From Klebsiella pneumoniae (GTDB lineage: Bacteria; Pseudomonadota; Gammaproteobacteria; Pseudomonadales; UBA5518): a stretch of 64,000 nucleotides of DNA. The notes beneath the pieces are model-generated. The model made no database searches and was not told where the DNA came from. It saw only the letters and a program-made list of their open reading frames with translations. The stretch lies in the NCBI GenBank assembly GCA_945862145.1, contig CAMAXE010000007.1, positions 1 through 64,000 on the forward strand. The letters are read 5' to 3'. This document shows, in pieces, positions 8,169-17,035 of the stretch. Positions within the stretch are counted from its first letter, which is position 1. Every line of letters starts with the position of its first letter. The position numbers were made by a program, and so were the translations under genes.

Positions 8169-9176
8169 ATGCCCCCCCGTATGCGCACTGCGATCACCCT
8201 TCCCGGCCTTGCGGGCACGGTGGCCGATACGATCGCACTGGCGCGCCGCGCCGAGAGCGCCGGCTTCGACGATCTGTGGCTGGCGGACGCCGGCGGCATG
8301 GATGCGCTCACCTTGGCCGCACTGCTCGCCCAAAACACCTCGCGGGTGCGAATCGGTATCGCCGTAGTGCCGGCCTACACCCGCACGCCCGCGGTACTCG
8401 GGAGCACGGCATCAACCATCGCGCAGGCCTCCCATGGCCGCTTCGTGCTCGGCCTCGGCACCTCCAGCCACACGATCATCGAAGGTTGGCACGGGTTGAA
8501 GCTCGACCGCCCGCTCACCCGGATGCGGGAAACCGTGACCGTGCTGCGCCAGATATTTGCCGGCGAGAAAACGCGCTTCACAGGCGAGACCCTGAGCAGC
8601 AACGGTTACCGTCAGGGGGCGGTGCCCGGCGGACAGCCGATTCACCTCGCGGCGCTGCGCCCGGGCATGCTGGAACTGGCTGCGGAAATAGGCGACGGCG
8701 TGATTCTCAATCTCTTCCCCCGCCGTGCGCTGTCACGCATCCGCGAGCACATCGCGCTCGGTGCCGAACGCGCTGGCAAAGACCCCGCAGAAGTCGAGGT
8801 GGTATGCCGGCACCAGATCGCCGTGACGGATCGTCCGCAAGAGGCGCGCGATCTCTTCCGTCGCATTTTTGCCTCTTATTACTCGACACCGGTCTACAAC
8901 CAGTTCCTCGCCTGGTGCGGCTTTGAGGATGCCGCCCGCGAGATCCGCGAGGGCTGGGCCTCGGGCGACCGCGAGCGCACGGCCGCAGCACTGCCCGACA
9001 GCCTGGTCGACGAGATCGCGATCATCGGCACGCGCGAAGAGTGCCAGCTGCGCATCCAGGAATACGCGCAGGGCGGCATCCACACGCACGTGGTGAGCTG
9101 CCTCGGGTTTGAACCGGACGTGGTGGACGCGACCTATCAGGCCTTCACGCCAGAGCACTTCCGCTTCGCGGTTTGA
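8169..9176 (+). CDS. LLM-class (luciferase-like) flavin/F420-type oxidoreductase
   Basis: This 335-residue luciferase-like monooxygenase-fold protein starts at the ATG at 8169, behind GAAGGAACCCACC. Typical features are the N-terminal beta-alpha segment ALARRAESAGFDDLWLAD, a GIAVVPAYTRTPAVLGSTASTI strand-helix, RFVLGLGTSSHTIIEGWHG, and the LTRMRETVTVLRQIF segment common in F420/FMN-dependent members. The flavin and the substrate cannot be assigned from motifs alone. The gene stands alone, divergent from the phosphatase-like gene, and the 99-bp gap between them should hold both promoters. It ends close to the convergent RND pump gene. Confidence 0.85.
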   Translation: MPPRMRTAITLPGLAGTVADTIALARRAESAGFDDLWLADAGGMDALTLAALLAQNTSRVRIGIAVVPAYTRTPAVLGSTASTIAQASHGRFVLGLGTSSHTIIEGWHGLKLDRPLTRMRETVTVLRQIFAGEKTRFTGETLSSNGYRQGAVPGGQPIHLAALRPGMLELAAEIGDGVILNLFPRRALSRIREHIALGAERAGKDPAEVEVVCRHQIAVTDRPQEARDLFRRIFASYYSTPVYNQFLAWCGFEDAAREIREGWASGDRERTAAALPDSLVDEIAIIGTREECQLRIQEYAQGGIHTHVVSCLGFEPDVVDATYQAFTPEHFRFAV

Positions 9177-9188
9177 AGCGCATAGCGC

Positions 9189-12100
9189 TCAGGGCTCGGC
9201 ACGGGCGCCAAGCTCCCGGTCGAGCTGTGCCAAGCGCGCACCGGGCAGCGGAGCCCGTGCGGTAAGCCAGTGGTACATGAGCGGCACCACCAGAAGGCTG
9301 AGCAGCGTGGAGACGATCACCCCGGCGACCACCACCACGCCAATCACGAAGCGTGCCTCGGAGCCGGCTCCGGAGCCGATCACCAGCGGCACCGCGCCCA
9401 TCACGGTCGTCACCGAGGTCATCACGATCGGACGCAGGCGCAGCACCGCCGCATCCAGCACAGCCTCGTCCCGGGCGAGACCCTGGGCGCGCAGCTGGTT
9501 GGCAAACTCCACAATCAGGATGCCGTTCTTGGCCGCCAGGCCCACCAGCATGATGATCCCGATCTGGCTGTAGATATTCAGTGTCTGGCCGCACAGCCAC
9601 AAACCGAGCAGCGCACCGGCCACCGCAAGAGGCACGGTGAGCATGATGATCAACGGGTGCAGGAAACTCTCGAACTGCGCGGCCAGCACCAGGTAGACCA
9701 CCAGCAGCGAGAGCATGAACATCGCATAGATCGAGCCGCCCGAGCGGCGTAACTCGCGCGACTCCCCCTTCAAGTCGGTGACCGCGCGTGGCGGCAGCAA
9801 CTCACGTGCGCTGCGCTCCATGAACGCGATCGCATCGCCAAGCGCGTAGCCGGGCGTGAGGCTGGCCTCGATGGTGATGGCACGTGTGCGGTTGTAGCGG
9901 TTCAGGCTGTCGGCACCGGCGTACTCCTCGATGCTCACCAGACTCGTCAGCGGCACGAGCGCACCGCTCGCCGACGCCCGGACATGGATGTTGCCGAGAT
10001 CGGCGGCCGTCTGTTTGCTCTCGTCGAGGCCCTCGAGGATCACGTCGTATTCCTCACCGTTCATGGTGAAGCGTGTGACCTGCCGCGAGCCGAGCAACGT
10101 CTCCAGCGTACGACCCACGGTTTCGACGCTGACGCCAAGGTCACCGGCGCGGGCGCGGTCCACGGTCACCCGCAGCTGCGGCTTGGTTTCCTTGTAGTCA
10201 TGATCGAGTGCCTGCAGGCCCGGATTCTCCGCAGCGCGCGCGAGGATCAGGTCGCGCCACGTGGCGAGTTCCTCGTAGGTACCGCCGCCAATCACGAAGC
10301 GCAGGGGTTTCTCGAAGCGTCCGCCCAGCCCCTGCGGCATGGTGGGGAATGCGCGCACACCGGGCACCGTGGCCGCGATACCGCCCGCCTCGGCCATCAC
10401 TTCCCAGATCGGGCGCCGCCCGGTGTCCCAATGCGGCAGGTTGATGATCGCGAGACCCTGGTTGAAGTTCTGCGCGCCGCCGAAACCGCCGGGTACGCGC
10501 ATCAGCATGCGTTCGATGTCGCCACGCTCGACCATGGGCATCAGCCGTTTTTCGATCTCGTCGACATGGCGCTGGGTGTACTGGTAGGAGGAACCCTCAG
10601 GCGCATTCATGAACATGAAAAACGAGCCGCGGTCTTCCTGCGGCGCGAACTCTGCCGGCAGCGCGCGATAGAGCACCGCCGATGACACGCTCATCACCGC
10701 GAGCACGCCGAGCGCCAGCGACGGTCGTCGCAACGCCACCGAAAGCCACAGGCGGTAACGCAACTGAGCGCGCGCGAAAAGCCGGCCGAAACCGTGCTCG
10801 CCGTCGCCGCTTTTCAGCAGCCACACGCTCATCGCCGGAGAGAGCGTGAGCGAGACCAGCATCGAGAACAGCACCGCAGCGGCCATCGCCACCGCGAACT
10901 CGGCAAAGAGCCGACCGATCTGGTCCTGCAGGAACGTGATCGGCAGGAACACCGCCACCAGTACCAGCGTGGTCGCCAGCACGGCGAAACCCACCTGTCG
11001 CGTGCCGAGGAACGCCGCAACCAGCGGGCTCTCGCCGGCACGGATGCGCCGGTGAACGTTCTCGAGCACTACGATCGAGTCATCGACCACCAGACCGATC
11101 GCAAGCACGAGCGCGAGCAGCGTGAGCAGGTTGATGCTGTAGCCGAAAAAATACAGCACGATGCAGGTGGCGATCAGCGACACCGGCACCGTAACCGCGG
11201 GAATGATCATGGCCCGCAGATCGCCCAGGAAAAGCAGAATCACCAGCACCACCAACGCGGCGGCGATGCCGAGCGTGCGGTAGACCTCGAGGATGGCGCT
11301 CTCGATGTAGACCGAGGAATCCCAGCTCTGGAGCAGGCGCATGCCATCGGGCAGGGACGCCTCGATGCGCGCGCGCTCGACCTTGACGGCCCGCGCCACG
11401 GCCAGGGTGTTGCTGTTGCTCTGCTTGATGATGCCGATGCCCACCATGGGCACGCCGTTGGCACGGAATTGACGGCGGTTCTCGGCGGGCCCTAGCTCAA
11501 CGGTGGCCACATCACCCAGACGCACCAGATAACCATCGCTGCCCTTGTCCACCACCAGTTCGCGGAAGTCCTGTGCACTGCGGTAGCCGCGCTCGAGGCG
11601 CACCACGAAATCCCGCTCCAGCGAGCGCAACGTGCCCGCGGGCAGCTCGATGTTCTCCCGCTGCAGCACGGCCTCGATATCGGCCACCGTGAGATTACGC
11701 GCGGCAAGCGCACGGCGATCGAGCCAGATGCGCATCGCATAGTCGAGTCCGCCGCTCACCCTGACGCGCGCGACACCGTCGATGGTGGCCAGGCGATCAG
11801 CAACGAACCGGTTGGCGTAATCGGTGAGATCCAGCCGGTCCATGCGCTCGCTCACCAGGCTCAACCAGATGATCACGCGATCGGAGGCATCCTGCTTGGC
11901 GACTACCGGGCTCTCGGCTTCGCGGGGGAGGTCCTTCAGCACCGTGCTGACGCGGTCGCGGACATCGTTGGCGGCGTCGTCGATGTCGCGCGCGAGGGAG
12001 AACTCGATCTCGATGGTCGAACGCCCGTCACCGCTGGTGGACGACACCGCCTCGATGCCCGCGATGCCCGCGATGCGCTCCTCGATGGGCTGGGTGATGC

Positions 12101-12284
12101 GCGTCTCCACCACGGCTGCGGCGGCGCCACGGTATCCGGTGTCGATGGTCACCACGGGAGGATCGGTCTCGGGATACTCGCTGAGCGGCAGCAAATCGAA
12201 GGCAACCGCCCCGAACGCCACCAGCAGCAGGCTGATCACGACCGCGAAAACCGGCCTGCGTACTGAAACGTCGGAAATGATCAT
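9189..12284 (-). CDS. RND-family efflux transporter, inner-membrane permease subunit
   Basis: This 1031-residue protein has the normal length for a hydrophobe/amphiphile efflux RND pump. The N terminus MIISDVSVRRPVFAVVISLLLVAFG gives TM1. The proton-relay segment VDDSIVVLENVHRRI, with the paired aspartates of TM4, is intact, and the second hydrophobic block begins with the large helix set after ~residue 850. It would work with the adaptor encoded just upstream, with which it shares a 4-bp ATGA overlap, and with a TolC-type outer-membrane channel that is not in the window. No regulator is adjacent. Substrate specificity cannot be predicted. Confidence 0.93.
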   Translation of the reverse strand: MIISDVSVRRPVFAVVISLLLVAFGAVAFDLLPLSEYPETDPPVVTIDTGYRGAAAAVVETRITQPIEERIAGIAGIEAVSSTSGDGRSTIEIEFSLARDIDDAANDVRDRVSTVLKDLPREAESPVVAKQDASDRVIIWLSLVSERMDRLDLTDYANRFVADRLATIDGVARVRVSGGLDYAMRIWLDRRALAARNLTVADIEAVLQRENIELPAGTLRSLERDFVVRLERGYRSAQDFRELVVDKGSDGYLVRLGDVATVELGPAENRRQFRANGVPMVGIGIIKQSNSNTLAVARAVKVERARIEASLPDGMRLLQSWDSSVYIESAILEVYRTLGIAAALVVLVILLFLGDLRAMIIPAVTVPVSLIATCIVLYFFGYSINLLTLLALVLAIGLVVDDSIVVLENVHRRIRAGESPLVAAFLGTRQVGFAVLATTLVLVAVFLPITFLQDQIGRLFAEFAVAMAAAVLFSMLVSLTLSPAMSVWLLKSGDGEHGFGRLFARAQLRYRLWLSVALRRPSLALGVLAVMSVSSAVLYRALPAEFAPQEDRGSFFMFMNAPEGSSYQYTQRHVDEIEKRLMPMVERGDIERMLMRVPGGFGGAQNFNQGLAIINLPHWDTGRRPIWEVMAEAGGIAATVPGVRAFPTMPQGLGGRFEKPLRFVIGGGTYEELATWRDLILARAAENPGLQALDHDYKETKPQLRVTVDRARAGDLGVSVETVGRTLETLLGSRQVTRFTMNGEEYDVILEGLDESKQTAADLGNIHVRASASGALVPLTSLVSIEEYAGADSLNRYNRTRAITIEASLTPGYALGDAIAFMERSARELLPPRAVTDLKGESRELRRSGGSIYAMFMLSLLVVYLVLAAQFESFLHPLIIMLTVPLAVAGALLGLWLCGQTLNIYSQIGIIMLVGLAAKNGILIVEFANQLRAQGLARDEAVLDAAVLRLRPIVMTSVTTVMGAVPLVIGSGAGSEARFVIGVVVVAGVIVSTLLSLLVVPLMYHWLTARAPLPGARLAQLDRELGARAEP

Positions 12285-13345
12285 GGCGGGGGTGGTATCA
12301 CGCGTGGCGTCACGACATCACCCGGACGCACCGAGTTGATGCCCTCGGTGATCACCCTTTCACCGGTCTTGAGACCCGCCGTTACCTCGACAAAGCCCGG
12401 ACTGCGCAGCCCGACCTTGATGTCGACGCGCTCCACCCGGTTGCCTGCCGCCTCATCCACGCGCAGTACATAGTGCTCGCGCTGGTAGTGAATGACCGCC
12501 TCCTCGGGAATGACCAGTGCGTTGCGGCGCGAACTCTGCAGCAGCACGTTCATCAGCAGGCCGGGTTTGAGCCGCAGCGCGCGGTTGTCGATGCGTGCGC
12601 GGACCCGTACGGAACGGTCGACGGGGTTTACCCGCGAATCGATGCCGATGACCTCGCCCCGGAAGACTTCCCCGGACAATGCCGGCGTGGTGGCTTCGAC
12701 CTGAAGGCCAGTGCGCAGGCTGGCGAGCAGCATTGAGGGCACCGGGAAATCGAGGCGCAGGCTGGCAATGTCATCGAGCGTGGTGATCACCACCTGCGGA
12801 CTCACCAGCGCCCCGACGCTCGCGCCACGCAAACCCAGCATGCCGGCGAAGGGCGCGCGGATGCTGCGGTCCGCGAGTGCGGCCTGCGCCATCGCCAAGC
12901 GCGAGCGTGCGACATCGCGCAGCGTACGACGCTCGTCTAACTGGTTGGCGGGCAGGGATTTCCGCGCCACCAGCGACTCGATGCGCTTCACTTCGCGCTC
13001 CTGCTCGTCGAGGAACGATTTCACCTCCGCGAGCTTGGCGCGCTCCTCGTCCTGCACCAGGCTTACCAGCAGGTCGCCCGCCGCCACGGCCTGTCCGTCA
13101 CTGAAGTGGAGGCTGCCGATCAGCTCGGTGACGGCGGGGCGGATCTCGATGGACTCCCAGGAGGACGTGGTACCGAGCGCCTCGATGCGATCCTCGATCT
13201 CGCGCTCGCGCGCCGGCATGACGCCCACGCTGCGGACACCCGGCACAAAGGTATTGGCACTGCGTTCATGGGTGACGGACAGGCGCCACAAGGCAAGCGC
13301 CACCACGCCTACCACGGCCACGGCAACCCCGAAGGAACGGCGCAT
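12281..13345 (-). CDS. RND efflux periplasmic adaptor (membrane fusion protein)
   Basis: This 354-residue HlyD/AcrA-type adaptor has one N-terminal hydrophobic anchor (VAVAVVGVVALALWRL). A split lipoyl/barrel-sandwich half (ITELIGSLHFSDGQAVAAGDLLVSL type) follows, then a helical hairpin around EVKSFLDEQEREVKRIESLV. The second lipoyl half (FAGMLGLRGASVGALV) and beta-barrel segments complete the fold. It bridges the pump encoded next to it and an outer-membrane channel. It overlaps the pump gene by 4 bp and is itself preceded by a small open frame whose stop overlaps its start (TGATG). Confidence 0.9.
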   Translation of the reverse strand: MRRSFGVAVAVVGVVALALWRLSVTHERSANTFVPGVRSVGVMPAREREIEDRIEALGTTSSWESIEIRPAVTELIGSLHFSDGQAVAAGDLLVSLVQDEERAKLAEVKSFLDEQEREVKRIESLVARKSLPANQLDERRTLRDVARSRLAMAQAALADRSIRAPFAGMLGLRGASVGALVSPQVVITTLDDIASLRLDFPVPSMLLASLRTGLQVEATTPALSGEVFRGEVIGIDSRVNPVDRSVRVRARIDNRALRLKPGLLMNVLLQSSRRNALVIPEEAVIHYQREHYVLRVDEAAGNRVERVDIKVGLRSPGFVEVTAGLKTGERVITEGINSVRPGDVVTPRVIPPPP

Positions 13346-13494
13346 CAGACCAGACCCATCCGGTCGACCCGCCGGTGGCCCGCGGTGCGGCCCCCAGCTA
13401 GCGAAAACGCCTGTCCGATCACCAAGGAGGCGTCCTCACCAGACACGGAAAACGCGAGGGCATCGATCCCTGAAGCCTTGCCGAAACGATACAT
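13345..13494 (-). CDS. Small open frame upstream of the RND adaptor (49 aa, possible remnant or leader)
   Basis: An ATG at 13494 is preceded by a good Shine-Dalgarno (AAGGAAACCAGG). It opens 49 codons that end in a TGA overlapping the adaptor ATG (TGATG), which looks like translational coupling. The beginning MYRFGKASGIDALAF faintly resembles the N terminus of medium-chain (zinc-type) alcohol dehydrogenases, so this may be the stump of a lost gene. It could equally be a leader peptide for the efflux operon. The frame continues upstream to 13641 without a better start. The remaining ~270 bp up to gshA show nothing else I can support. Confidence 0.35.
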   Translation of the reverse strand: MYRFGKASGIDALAFSVSGEDASLVIGQAFSLAGGRTAGHRRVDRMGLV

Positions 13495-13764
13495 CCTGGT
13501 TTCCTTGCGAACGCTATGGGCGTAATCGCGCATGAAGTCATGGCCCATGGTACTGCGCAACATGGACGAATCGATGACTACGGGACAGATCGCCTTACGG
13601 CGGTGGTCCCACGGGGCGAGCCTCCCGTCGGAAGACCACATCCTAAGCGACTATGCCCCGGGGCGAGCCAACCGGGCACGTCTGTACGGCCCTCCAGTGC
13701 CCCACTACACTCCGCTCCCCCGGCGCAGCACGCGCCGGATCGGTCCAGAGGAGGGCATCGATTG

Positions 13765-15327
13765 ATGCCACAGTTCGGGCAACGGATAGAAGGTCTCGAG
13801 CGCGAAGGCGGCCAGCCTCTGGCCGGGCGGCTATTGCGCGGCCTCGAAAAAGAGAGTCTGCGCGTGACGCCGCGAGGCCTGCTCGCGCCAACGCCACACC
13901 CCGGACTGCTCGGATCTGCGCTCACGCATCCGGCGATAACCACCGACTACTCCGAGGCCCTGCTCGAGCTGATCACCGAGCCGCGGCCAAGCACCGGCGA
14001 GGTACTGCGGGAACTCTCCGACATCCATGCCTTCGTCTACCGCAAGATCGGCAGCGAGCTGCTGTGGGCATCGAGCATGCCCTGTGCGATAGGTGGTGAC
14101 AGCGAGATCCCGGTGGCCCGCTACGGCAGCTCCAATGTAGCGCGCATGAAAACCGTCTATCGGGTCGGTCTGGGCCACCGGTATGGGCGCCTCATGCAGA
14201 CCATCGCCGGCATTCATTACAACTTCTCGCTCACAGACGCGTTCTGGGAATGGCTGCACCGGCACTGCGGCTCGCAGGACGCACTCAAAGACTTCAAGAC
14301 GGCCGAATGTTTCGCGCTGATCCGCAACTTCCACCGCTACTCGTGGCTGCTGGTGTATCTCTTCGGCGCCTCGCCTGCGCTCTGCCGCAGCTTCGCGCGG
14401 GGCGGCGCACACGGCCTGCAGTCGCTCGACGCCGAGACACTGTTCGCACCATTCGGCACCTCGCTGCGCATGGGTGATCTCGGCTACCAGAGCGACGCCC
14501 AACGCAGCATCGATATCCCTTACGACAACCTCGGGGAATATGTGAGCGCGCTGAACCGCGCGATCCGCGAGCCGCACCCCGCGTACGCGCAGATCGGCGT
14601 CAAGCGTGGCGAGGAGTGGCTGCAGCTCAACACCAGCCTGCTGCAGATCGAGAACGAGTTCTACTCGACCATTCGCCCCAAGCGCGTCACGCGCAGCGGG
14701 GAGTCGCCGCGGCGCGCGCTGGCCGAGCGCGGCGTCGAGTACGTTGAAGTCCGCTGCCTCGACATTGACCCCTTCGAGCCGGCCGGCATATCGGCCCGCA
14801 CGATGCGCTTTCTCGATGCCTTCCTGATCTACTGCCTGCTTGCCGACAGCCCCGCATCGGACGCCACCGCGAGAACCCGCTCGCGCGAAAATTTCCGGCG
14901 CGTGGTGATGCAGGGACGCCAGCCCGGCCTGGAACTCGCGCGCCCCGATGGCAGCACCGCGGGCCTGCGCGACTGGGCGCTCGAACTGCTCGAGGGCATC
15001 GGCCGCGTCGCCGCACTGCTCGGCGACGACGAACCAGGCAGCTACATGGATGCCATCGAGCTGGCGCGTCGTCATGTTGCAGATCCCTCGCTGCTTCCCT
15101 CAGCGCGTGTGCTGGCGGAACTGCAGGGAGGCGGCCGCTCCTTTGCCGAGTTCGCACTCGCCCAGTCGCTGCAACACCGTGAGCAGTTCCTCGCCGAGCC
15201 GCTGGCGGATGCGCTGCTGGCGCGTTTCGAGCGCGATGCGCTGCTTTCGCTGGAACAGCAATGTGTGATCGAGACCGCCGATCGGATCTCCTTCGACGAG
15301 TACGTCAGCGGCTATTTCCGTCAGTAG
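13765..15327 (+). CDS. gshA: Glutamate-cysteine ligase (proteobacterial type 1)
   Basis: The enzyme makes gamma-glutamylcysteine from glutamate, cysteine and ATP, the first step of glutathione synthesis. The ATG at 13765, behind GGAGG, gives 520 residues, close to the E. coli enzyme length; an in-frame extension upstream to 13516 looks non-coding. Family segments include LEREGGQPLAGRLLRGLEKESLR, THPAITTDYSEALLELIT, GIHYNFSL, and the C-terminal part with LADALLARFERDALLSLE-like sequence. gshB is not nearby. The gene stands alone between the efflux operon and a convergent FliL-like gene. Confidence 0.93.
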   Translation: MPQFGQRIEGLEREGGQPLAGRLLRGLEKESLRVTPRGLLAPTPHPGLLGSALTHPAITTDYSEALLELITEPRPSTGEVLRELSDIHAFVYRKIGSELLWASSMPCAIGGDSEIPVARYGSSNVARMKTVYRVGLGHRYGRLMQTIAGIHYNFSLTDAFWEWLHRHCGSQDALKDFKTAECFALIRNFHRYSWLLVYLFGASPALCRSFARGGAHGLQSLDAETLFAPFGTSLRMGDLGYQSDAQRSIDIPYDNLGEYVSALNRAIREPHPAYAQIGVKRGEEWLQLNTSLLQIENEFYSTIRPKRVTRSGESPRRALAERGVEYVEVRCLDIDPFEPAGISARTMRFLDAFLIYCLLADSPASDATARTRSRENFRRVVMQGRQPGLELARPDGSTAGLRDWALELLEGIGRVAALLGDDEPGSYMDAIELARRHVADPSLLPSARVLAELQGGGRSFAEFALAQSLQHREQFLAEPLADALLARFERDALLSLEQQCVIETADRISFDEYVSGYFRQ

Positions 15328-15387
15328 CCCGGATCGAGCGCGGCTTTCTGGATTTCTATCCCGATGTACTGGCGGCGTGCCGGCGTT

Positions 15388-15816
15388 TCAGCGCTGGGTA
15401 AAAAAGGACGTGAAGAGCAGATCCTGGATTTCCTCCGGCTTCACCTTGCCGGCCTCCTCGAGGAATTTCCGCAGGTGTTCCAGCGCCTCCATGCGTAGCG
15501 CCTCACGCTTGTCCTGCGCCGTGAGAACCTCAGGCGGCTGGCGACTGAGCAACATGATCAGCTCGTGCCTTATGGCGGGCATATGCAGTTCGACCGCAGC
15601 GGCGGCCGGGGTAGCCACGCGCAGCGACACGTCGGCCTTCAGGTAACCCACGCGGCCCTCGGCACCAAAACTCACGATGAAACCCGGGGTGAGAGCGATG
15701 TATTCAAAGCCGCGGGCAGGGCCCTTGCCCTCCTCCCCTTCGGCCTTGGCCTCGGCGAACGCAAGGCTCGGCAGAAAAGCGATCAGGATGACTGCCAGCA
15801 GGCCTCGGATCAGCAT
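15388..15816 (-). CDS. FliL-like protein with signal peptide
   Basis: This 142-residue protein starts with a cleavable-looking signal (MLIRGLLAVILIAFLPSLAFA). It is followed by a FliL-type domain: FEYIALTPGFIVSF, GYLKADVSLRV, then a conserved amphipathic C terminus ending IQDLLFTSFFTQR. Flagellar FliL is an inner-membrane protein that stabilises the stator. This version has a signal peptide and no flagellar neighbours, so it is probably a non-flagellar relative of unknown function in the periplasm. It diverges from dsbB, and the 125-bp gap should hold both promoters. Confidence 0.75.
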   Translation of the reverse strand: MLIRGLLAVILIAFLPSLAFAEAKAEGEEGKGPARGFEYIALTPGFIVSFGAEGRVGYLKADVSLRVATPAAAAVELHMPAIRHELIMLLSRQPPEVLTAQDKREALRMEALEHLRKFLEEAGKVKPEEIQDLLFTSFFTQR

Positions 15817-15941
15817 CCGTGAGTCCTCTTCGGAGCGGTGGAACAGGTGAGCGCAGAATACACGAAGGCTGCTGCCCGGCGTGCGTTGACCCGGTGGCGG
15901 GCTATCGCATAGCGTGCCGTTCCATCATCGAGGCTCTGCCC

Positions 15942-16430
15942 ATGCCGCGCGTCCTGCCGACACCACGGCTCGTGTTGCTTGCCCTGTTCCTGTTTGCCGC
16001 AGGGCTCATGGGCTTTGGTTATTACCTGCAGTATGTGGTCGGTCTCGAGCCGTGCCCGCTCTGCATGACCCAACGGGTATTCATCGTGGGAGCGGGGCTC
16101 GCTGCGCTGCTCGCCGCGATCTTCAACGCGCGTCGCAACGGAGCGGTAGTGGTGGCGCTGATGTGCCTGGCAGGCAGCGGCTTTGCGGGCCGTCATGTGT
16201 GGCTGCAGAGCCTCCCGGAAGACCAGGTTCCGGCCTGTGGTCCTAGCGTCGATTACCTGCTGAATAATTTCCCGATCTCGGAGGCACTCGAGATCCTGCT
16301 GCGCGGCAACGGTAATTGCGCCCAGATCGACTGGACGTTACTTGGCCTGTCGATTCCGGTCTGGACCCTTTTCGCATTCATCGGCATGTCCAGCGTGGCG
16401 ATCTGGAACGGCTGGCGCAGATTTCCGTGA
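15942..16430 (+). CDS. dsbB: Disulfide bond formation protein DsbB
   Basis: This 162-residue inner-membrane quinone reductase reoxidises DsbA. I start at the ATG at 15942, where the first membrane helix begins (LVLLALFLFAAGLMGFGYYLQ). The first redox pair is EPCPLCMTQR. The second is formed by the cysteines in PACGPS and NGNCAQ of the periplasmic loop. Four hydrophobic segments are visible. In Pseudomonas the same gene (dsbB/dsbH) neighbours algQ, as here. Confidence 0.93.
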   Translation: MPRVLPTPRLVLLALFLFAAGLMGFGYYLQYVVGLEPCPLCMTQRVFIVGAGLAALLAAIFNARRNGAVVVALMCLAGSGFAGRHVWLQSLPEDQVPACGPSVDYLLNNFPISEALEILLRGNGNCAQIDWTLLGLSIPVWTLFAFIGMSSVAIWNGWRRFP

Positions 16431-16508
16431 AATTTGCCGGCTGGCCGGCGCCCCCGGATACGGCTGCTACGCTCCATGTGAGGGAAATCCCCCAGCAAGG
16501 AGAAAGCC

Positions 16509-16976
16509 ATGCATACGGCATCGCGCAAACACAACCCCGAGACCGTCGAGCCCCGCGTACAGGAACTGCTCGGTCGCTGGCTGCTTGAGCGGCAGTCTTT
16601 GATGAGCGCCTTATGGGAGCTCGCCGCGGCCATGCGTCGCAGCGGCGGCCAGAACACCATGACGCTGCGCCCGCAGCTCGACGCCTTCTGCGAAGTACTG
16701 GTCGATTACGTCTCGGCAGGGCATTTCGAGGTCTTTCGCGAGCTGCTGGAACAGCACGAGCGCCGCGGCGCGGGCGAGGAGGGGCGTGCGCTCTATCGTC
16801 TGATACTGCCCACCACGCAGGTGGCGCTGGACTTCAATGATCGCTATTTCCGCGGTGGCTCGGGCATCGGGCTGGAGCGTGATCTGTCACGGGTCGGGCA
16901 GTTGCTCGCCTCCCGCTTCGACTGGGAAGACGCCCTGCTCCGCGGGCTGAGATCGCATTCGCAGGCCATCGCCTGA
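16509..16976 (+). CDS. rsd: Rsd/AlgQ-family regulator of RNA polymerase sigma factor
   Basis: This 155-residue all-helical protein belongs to the Rsd/AlgQ family, which binds sigma-70 and shifts promoter use in stationary phase. In Pseudomonas, AlgQ also affects alginate genes. Typical segments are ERQSLMSALWELAA, CEVLVDYVSAGHFEVFREL and ALDFNDRYFRG. The start at 16509 has a strong ribosome-binding site (AAGGAGAAAGCC). It lies downstream of dsbB in the same direction. algZ/algR are about 10 kb away, as in P. aeruginosa. Confidence 0.9.
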   Translation: MHTASRKHNPETVEPRVQELLGRWLLERQSLMSALWELAAAMRRSGGQNTMTLRPQLDAFCEVLVDYVSAGHFEVFRELLEQHERRGAGEEGRALYRLILPTTQVALDFNDRYFRGGSGIGLERDLSRVGQLLASRFDWEDALLRGLRSHSQAIA

Positions 16977-17035
16977 TTCCGCACAACCGTTCGGCGCCGC
17001 CACGACAGCGCAGGGGCATCCTGCCGGTACTGCAC

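Noticed and set aside
13831-15075. Minus-strand open frame of about 414 codons
   Set aside because: It is antisense to gshA, which has strong family motifs along its length.
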